Source: CBDFGS01 sp965247255 (GTDB lineage Bacteria > Chloroflexota > Dehalococcoidia > Lucifugimonadales > CAUZJF01). Taken from it: a DNA stretch of 64,000 nt. A model generated the notes under the pieces. The model had not been told where the DNA came from. It saw nothing but the letters and a program-made list of their open reading frames with translations, and ran no database searches. Shown piece after piece: positions 59,695 to 64,000 of the stretch. The stretch is taken from assembly GCA_965247255.1 (NCBI GenBank), contig CBDFGS010000013.1:62001-126000 (forward strand). The letters are read 5' to 3'. How positions within the stretch are numbered: position 1 is the stretch's first letter; each line of letters begins with the position of its first letter. The position numbers were made by a program, and so were the translations under genes.

Positions 59695-60870
59695 CTAGTG
59701 GATCGTCTCCCCGAGAACGCGGAGCACGTTGTCTCCCAGCAGCTTCCTGGAATCCTCTTCACTGTAGCCGTGCTCAAACAGAACCTCGGTGAACTCCTTC
59801 CATTGCGGAACGTTTTGAAAGTGCGACGAAAGCCCTACGTGTTCGATGCCCGCGATGCTGACAGCGTGATTGATACTGGCCAGGTCAAGCTTGGTGCCCC
59901 AGACTTCGGCGTCCGCCAGTTTGGCTTCTGCGAGGTCGAAAGGGTCTGGGTAGTTCTCGGCCAAACGCCGGTCGCGCTTGATCCGGGCGGCGTGCGATTC
60001 CGCGGCTGTCCGCGGGGCGGGAGCCAGTATACCAACGACTCCTCCCTGAGCGGCGATCGCACGCATCGTATCATCGCTCACATCGCGCGGGCTCTTGGAT
60101 AGTGCCCGGCACTTGGTGTGCGTGGCGATGGTTGGCTTCGTCGCCACCTCCAGCGTGTCCTGGCACGTCTGGTCGGACGCGTGCGCCAGGTCCACCAGGA
60201 TGCCGATTGTGTTGCACTCGGCGATGACCTCCCGCCCGAAGTCAGTAAGACCCGGGGTCACATTTAGCTCGGACGTGGAGTCGGCCCAGCTATGCGCTCC
60301 CAAATGACACGGCGCCATGACCCGGATGCCGAGCTGGTGGAAACGCCTTAGCACGGCAAGGTCGTCGTTAATGAACCCGCTCATCAGCATCAGCGCCATC
60401 GCAATCTTGCCGGACTGGACAATCCGCTGAGCGTCTACTTGAGATAGAGCCACCTCGATGTAGTCGCGGTAGGCCTCGGCGAACCTCTTGTGCTCGTCTA
60501 TTCCGATTTCGATCCTCTCGACGATCTCTGGCCCTGTGAAGACATGAGTCCACGACTTCTCCCCGGGGACGGGCGGCTCCCAAGCCTCTGCCGGCTCCTT
60601 CCGCGCGTACATCTCCTCGGCCCCAACGGCCTGAATCACCACGTCCACTCCTCCGCGCCGAAGGTCCTCCAGGTCAACAGCCGCCGAGTATGCATCGACG
60701 ACTGTCAGCTCTCGATGCAGCTTGTCCCACTTGCCTGTATCGAATTTGTCGCTTGCCGTGGGCTTTCTGGACGGGTCCAGAAGACCTATCTCTCGTCCTA
60801 ACCCCAGGCCGAGACGGGAGGTCTTCCTGGCGTCCACATATGCCTTCGATATCTGGTCCCTTCGTTTCAT
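59695..60870 (-). CDS. Peptidase M19 (membrane dipeptidase)-like, metal ligands altered
   Basis: A 391-residue protein with the M19 fold pattern: LTVVDAYSAAVDLEDLRRGG, FINDDLAVLRRFHQLGIRVM, FGREVIAECNTIGILVDLAH and TKPTIATHTKCRALSKSPRD. Classical M19 enzymes have DgHnD for the first zinc site and GSDFDG later; here these read VDAYSAA and GLSSHFQN, so dipeptidase activity is doubtful. ATG at 60,870 follows AAAGGAC; the open frame upstream to 60,924 looks non-coding. Confidence 0.75.
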   Translation of the reverse strand: MKRRDQISKAYVDARKTSRLGLGLGREIGLLDPSRKPTASDKFDTGKWDKLHRELTVVDAYSAAVDLEDLRRGGVDVVIQAVGAEEMYARKEPAEAWEPPVPGEKSWTHVFTGPEIVERIEIGIDEHKRFAEAYRDYIEVALSQVDAQRIVQSGKIAMALMLMSGFINDDLAVLRRFHQLGIRVMAPCHLGAHSWADSTSELNVTPGLTDFGREVIAECNTIGILVDLAHASDQTCQDTLEVATKPTIATHTKCRALSKSPRDVSDDTMRAIAAQGGVVGILAPAPRTAAESHAARIKRDRRLAENYPDPFDLAEAKLADAEVWGTKLDLASINHAVSIAGIEHVGLSSHFQNVPQWKEFTEVLFEHGYSEEDSRKLLGDNVLRVLGETIH

Positions 60871-60924
60871 CGAGCGTCCTTTGCCAGGGTTGAAGTCTCC
60901 AGGAGACGGCACGGTTCGCTCCAA

Positions 60925-61248
60925 GTCAATATGACGGTTCAGCTAGGAGACCCGCCCCGAAAGACTCTCGGGCGCCAAAGCATGGATACAACCGGTCTTC
61001 AACTAGGTGGGAGCCGGTCCGGGGGGGGGCGCGTTTCCTCGGAGTGGCTCCAGTAAACGCCGATCGGGAAACATTGGGTCACCCCGTGCTGCCTTCTGGG
61101 TGGCTAGATCTAGCTTGCGCATAGGACTTCCGACCGTCAAACAAGTGGCAGATGTATCAATAGCGCGGGGGTTGAGGGGGTTTGCGGGGGTTATACCACC
61201 CTGGGAATCGCCGGTTTCAGCGGACGACGGGACGTCGGTCTTGTGGCA
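60925..61248. other. Intergenic stretch
   Basis: No gene is seen. It includes a run of nine G at 61,021-61,029 and a G-rich segment near 61,170. Both neighbours run on the minus strand. Confidence 0.4.
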
Positions 61249-62001
61249 TCACTCAACCAAAGCGGTTCGGATACTCTCGATCTGGTCCGAATTCAGGCCT
61301 GTGGTCCGGATGTAAGGCTCGATCCCACCGTAACGCTCGTTTACATACTCCAGCACTTTCAGCATGGCATCGGGCGGACAAAAGTCCCGTTGGTAGTCCT
61401 CCCAGGTGTAGTTGCCAGAGTTTGACTCAGGAGATTTCCACTTAGAGAGGTAGGGGGCTAACAGATACTTGGCGCTTAGGGCGTAGTCTTCTGCAATGAT
61501 GTCCTCTGGCACTCCGGCGATGCCAAGGAGAAGAGCGGAAATCACTCCAGTCCGGTCCTTGCCGGCGGCGCAGTGGTAAATCGCCGGACGGGCCCCGGGG
61601 TCCGCCAAGGTCGCCATAGTGCTGCCTATCTGAGCTTGTCGAAGTTCGAGCAAAGATGTATAGGCAGCCATTAAGTAATCGGCTGGCTCTCCGCCCTCCG
61701 CGGCGTCCTCCTCTCTTGAAGCGGGCTCGTCACCGATCATCGGCTGATGGTGATAGATGACCTCGGAAGAGCCCGCGAAGACATGTGGCGCTTCTTCAAT
61801 CTCGCGAGGCCTTCTCAAGTCGATGACGGTGCGGATACCGTAGTCGATCAAGGCGGACTGAGAGGCAGGATACAAGTCGTGCAGGCTGGCTGCTCTAACG
61901 AACGTCTTCCAGCGAGTTTGCCGACCCTCCGATGTCGGGTAGCCCCCGAGGTCGCGCACGTTGTATGCGCCGTCGATGTCAATGTGGCGAGCAGGCTGCA
62001 A
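61249..62001 (-). CDS. Tyrosine-protein phosphatase (Y_phosphatase3 type)
   Basis: A ~250-residue phosphatase of the kind first seen as MptpB: YNVRDLGGYPTSEGRQTRW, IRTVIDLRRPREIEEAPHV and the P-loop AIYHCAAGKDRTGVISALLL (Cys and Arg of HCxxGxxR). It may dephosphorylate Tyr, Ser/Thr or lipids. I start at TTG 62,001 (LQPARHIDIDGAYNVRDLGG); the earlier frame up to 62,136 has low-complexity composition and overlaps the spacer. Near the C-terminus is GNYTWEDYQRDF. Confidence 0.85.
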   Translation of the reverse strand: MQPARHIDIDGAYNVRDLGGYPTSEGRQTRWKTFVRAASLHDLYPASQSALIDYGIRTVIDLRRPREIEEAPHVFAGSSEVIYHHQPMIGDEPASREEDAAEGGEPADYLMAAYTSLLELRQAQIGSTMATLADPGARPAIYHCAAGKDRTGVISALLLGIAGVPEDIIAEDYALSAKYLLAPYLSKWKSPESNSGNYTWEDYQRDFCPPDAMLKVLEYVNERYGGIEPYIRTTGLNSDQIESIRTALVE

Positions 62002-62192
62002 TCCTATTCTCCATAATACATGTTGGGCTCTGTAGCACGTGCCAGATGTAGTTCCAGTAGCCGTTCGCTGCGGCCGCAACGGTCTGCTGCTCGTGGAGGT
62101 ACAGTTTCGGTTCGGCCAAGTCGATGCGCTCAACAATCATGGCGGCAGGGGATCCAAGCTGGGAACTGAAGCTACCGGCGTCGCCCAACCAG

Positions 62193-62828
62193 TCACAGTC
62201 TGCTTGCAATCAGCCGGGCAAGCCGCTCAATTCCGTCCATGGGCACGAGGGGTTGTTGGCCTTCCGGCTGCGCGGTGTGCAGCGGTATGACCTTGTCACC
62301 CTTTATGAATACGAGTGAACCTCCCAGTCCCTGATCGTTTATTAAGACCTGGGCGGACGCTTCGCCAATTTGGGGGTCCATGTCCTGCATCCCTGGAGTC
62401 GCCATCTTCAACTTCTCATAGTGGCTGCGTGCCGAAGACACGGAATCAAAGTCGACCACCGAGAATGACAGAGCTTTGGTACCGTCGCCTGAGGTCAAGG
62501 TCAGTCCGTACCAGCTCTCTATGTTCTCAACTTGCGACGGGTCGGCACGATTCGTCAGCTCCCTGAAGTCTCGGTACTGAGCCTCTACGGAGTCCTTAGA
62601 GGCCACGAATGAAGACACGTCCTCTATCGTCATCAACTCCCTGAAGGCATCCTCCGTGAGCGGCGAACCTCCGGGCTGGTTTTCAGCGCTTGCGGCCGGC
62701 GTCTTCGTCGCCGTAGATGTCGGCGGCTCGACCTTGGACCCGCAGCTCAAAATCACTAGCGCTGAAACCGCAACGAGCGCGACCCCGAAACCCACCCTAC
62801 GCTTATTAACCCCGTATCCATTCGCCAT
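62193..62828 (-). CDS. Lipoprotein of unknown function
   Basis: A 211-residue protein with a signal peptide and lipobox VSALVILSCGSKVEPP (Cys ~29), then a Thr/Pro/Ala linker and an alpha/beta domain with SFSVVDFDSVSSARSHYEKL, GGSLVFIKGDKVIPLHT and DGIERLARLIASRL. Known for similar proteins: small extracytoplasmic beta domains ('VF.kgd..v.l') in Chloroflexota; I do not assign a function. Lies upstream of the phosphatase on the same strand, 191 bp away. Confidence 0.75.
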   Translation of the reverse strand: MANGYGVNKRRVGFGVALVAVSALVILSCGSKVEPPTSTATKTPAASAENQPGGSPLTEDAFRELMTIEDVSSFVASKDSVEAQYRDFRELTNRADPSQVENIESWYGLTLTSGDGTKALSFSVVDFDSVSSARSHYEKLKMATPGMQDMDPQIGEASAQVLINDQGLGGSLVFIKGDKVIPLHTAQPEGQQPLVPMDGIERLARLIASRL

Positions 62829-63403
62829 CCGGATCGTGTTCTCCTAGTCTGTATCCAAAGAAATCTGCCCGAACTTTGACAATGCACCATCCTCTACGAT
62901 CGCTATGATATTTTCAGTTACGCATGCCGTCAATATCCACGTCAGCTCCCAAGGTATTTTAGCGGCGTCGTGAACGACGCTCGATAGTTGGAGCCCTTTT
63001 AATTGATTACATGCCAACTGGGCAAATCAATAGATAGCGCCGGGCGCAATAGCGCCTATGGCGAATCGGGAGGCGCGGAGCACCCTGGAATTCCTCGCGA
63101 GGTTGGGTGCCGGTGTTGAGGAAAGCGGACACAGAAGGCGACCTCAAAGTGGAAAAACTCTTATCATCGACTCCAGTAGCTCTGTTAACCCTCGCCAGTA
63201 CGTCGTAGATGGTCATGTCAGGGACGCCGAGACCGGAGATCTGACTTAGGCCGGCCTACGCCGGGCACCTCCTCGAGCGCGTCAAACTCGCCGGAGCTGC
63301 CTGAGAGTCCCCAGATCACCGCAGGTTCCCTGACCGGGGTCACTTCCGGGCATCGGCCCCGTCGAGCGATGACTGAAGGCCGCTACAACGGGGGCCTTCG
63401 ACG
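62829..63403. other. Stretch without recognisable gene
   Basis: Short frames on both strands lack family signs. A minus frame near 63,007-63,216 begins TIYDVLARVNRATG, but its downstream part is low in information. A GAAGGCC/GGCCTTC stem at ~63,373-63,400 followed by a T run could be a terminator on the + strand. Confidence 0.35.
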
Positions 63404-64000
63404 TCAAGGCCGCCTTTTTGCCAAGATCCTCGTCGCAAAGCCTAGCAGCAATATTCCGAGGAGCGCTGCCGCTCCGAAGACACTGTGTGGCAGTGCCACG
63501 CCACCGACACCCGGCGGCTCCACCGGGGAGAAGAGGAATTCGATTCTCGAGTAGTAGATATCGGTACGGCCCTCGAACCCCGAGTCGGTGCCGACGATCA
63601 ACCAGGCCTGGCCTTGGCCGTCGGTGGCAACCTGCAACGGGCGGCCGTCGTTGACCAGAGTCTTGATCTTGAACTTATCGTCTGTGACCTCGGGGCTTGC
63701 GACGTTGCCAAGGTTGATCATCGCGTCGCCCTCGCTGGCCTGATTGCCTTTGTCGATATTCATCCGAAGCCATCCTGCGGCATCTCCAGCAAACATCGGC
63801 TCAACCAGGGAAACTCCCGCCTTGACGAAAACGCTCTCACCGGGCGAGCCACCGATACCGAACGACCCGGCGGGAACATTTGTGGCGATGTCCAAGGAGA
63901 TGGTCACCTGGTACACAGCTCCAGGCCTAAGTCCCGCCACCTGTCGCTTGAGGAACATAAAGAGATCGTCGCTGCGGTTGTGTCCTTGGAGGAATATCCC
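63404..64000 (-). CDS. Secreted protein with C-terminal membrane anchor (cut by window edge)
   Basis: The frame is open to the right edge, so the N-terminus is missing. It shows a beta-rich domain (VYQVTISLDIATNVPAGSFG, GQGQAWLIVGTDSGFEGRTD, IYYSRIEFLFSP) and ends in a Pro/Gly hinge, a helix (VFGAAALLGILLLGFATRIL) and AKRRP. This resembles a sortase-like or exosortase-style C-terminal anchor without an obvious LPxTG; VALPHSVFGAA is the nearest. Function unknown. Confidence 0.65.
   Translation of the reverse strand, partial: GIFLQGHNRSDDLFMFLKRQVAGLRPGAVYQVTISLDIATNVPAGSFGIGGSPGESVFVKAGVSLVEPMFAGDAAGWLRMNIDKGNQASEGDAMINLGNVASPEVTDDKFKIKTLVNDGRPLQVATDGQGQAWLIVGTDSGFEGRTDIYYSRIEFLFSPVEPPGVGGVALPHSVFGAAALLGILLLGFATRILAKRRP

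Overview
The window looks like a GC-rich bacterial chromosome segment. The core gene content suggests a Chloroflexota lineage of Dehalococcoidia/SAR202 type, probably from a metagenome: an rplI-dnaB-dnaD-like-dnaC-like replication cluster, RecJ, Lgt, XerC/D, PspA-family genes, a family III CoA-transferase beside an enoyl-CoA hydratase, and DinB and NHL-repeat proteins. This placement is inferred from gene content; no rRNA is present to settle it.

Bases 1-29,200 form an accessory island of phage remnants, insertion sequences, defence-like genes and antibiotic-resistance-like genes. It opens with an IS110 transposase running off the left edge, a ClpS tail, the 3' half of a class II (Leu-type) tRNA and a broken tyrosine recombinase, as expected at an island boundary. 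Next comes a row of resistance-type genes: an APH(6)-like kinase, a GNAT acetyltransferase and an APH(2'')-like kinase, with a second APH at 13.8 kb and a second GNAT at 15.5 kb. Most of the row is punctuated by copies of a ~100-bp repeat. Two of these genes, the GNAT at 3.1 kb and the APH at 13.8 kb, share nearly the same upstream module: a sigma-70-like promoter, a very strong ribosome binding site, an 18-codon leader peptide (MNKNLALSSPPAWRARPV or its near twin) and an intrinsic terminator placed before the gene. This looks like an antibiotic-responsive attenuator and is the best candidate for an undescribed system here.

Between 6 and 18 kb lie P27-type terminase small subunits (one intact, one remnant), a TerS-like HTH protein, an HNH nuclease, a TubC-like protein, an IS21 element, a retron-like reverse transcriptase with the region-X and VTG motifs, a truncated FRG-domain partner and a HEPN-like protein. 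Bases 18.3-27.7 kb hold four copies of an IS1380-family element. Three are identical and sit in a direct array with two identical ~1-kb spacers carrying a mycoredoxin-like gene. The array cuts off a sigma-70/bifunctional-nuclease-domain fusion gene on its left. The fourth, diverged copy interrupts a membrane-anchored NACHT-DUF1566 gene, with a clean 5-bp target duplication.

Bases 29.2-64 kb are core chromosome: fabF, recJ, a cupredoxin-tailed membrane protein, DinB, an alkaline-phosphatase-superfamily hydrolase, an ABC-2 transporter, lgt, xerC/D, rplI with a long acidic tail, dnaB, a DnaD-like gene and a DnaC-like loader with two tandem AAA+ domains. These are followed by a four-gene operon with a PspA protein at each end and two membrane proteins between. 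Then come paired NHL lipoproteins, a TIM-barrel isomerase-like protein, a zinc-ribbon membrane protein with a split paralogue at 41-42.6 kb, acyl-CoA enzymes, msrB, an M19-like protein lacking expected metal ligands, a tyrosine phosphatase and a lipoprotein. Several genes carry single frameshifts (33.8, 37.9 and 41.9 kb), which may be real decay or consensus errors.
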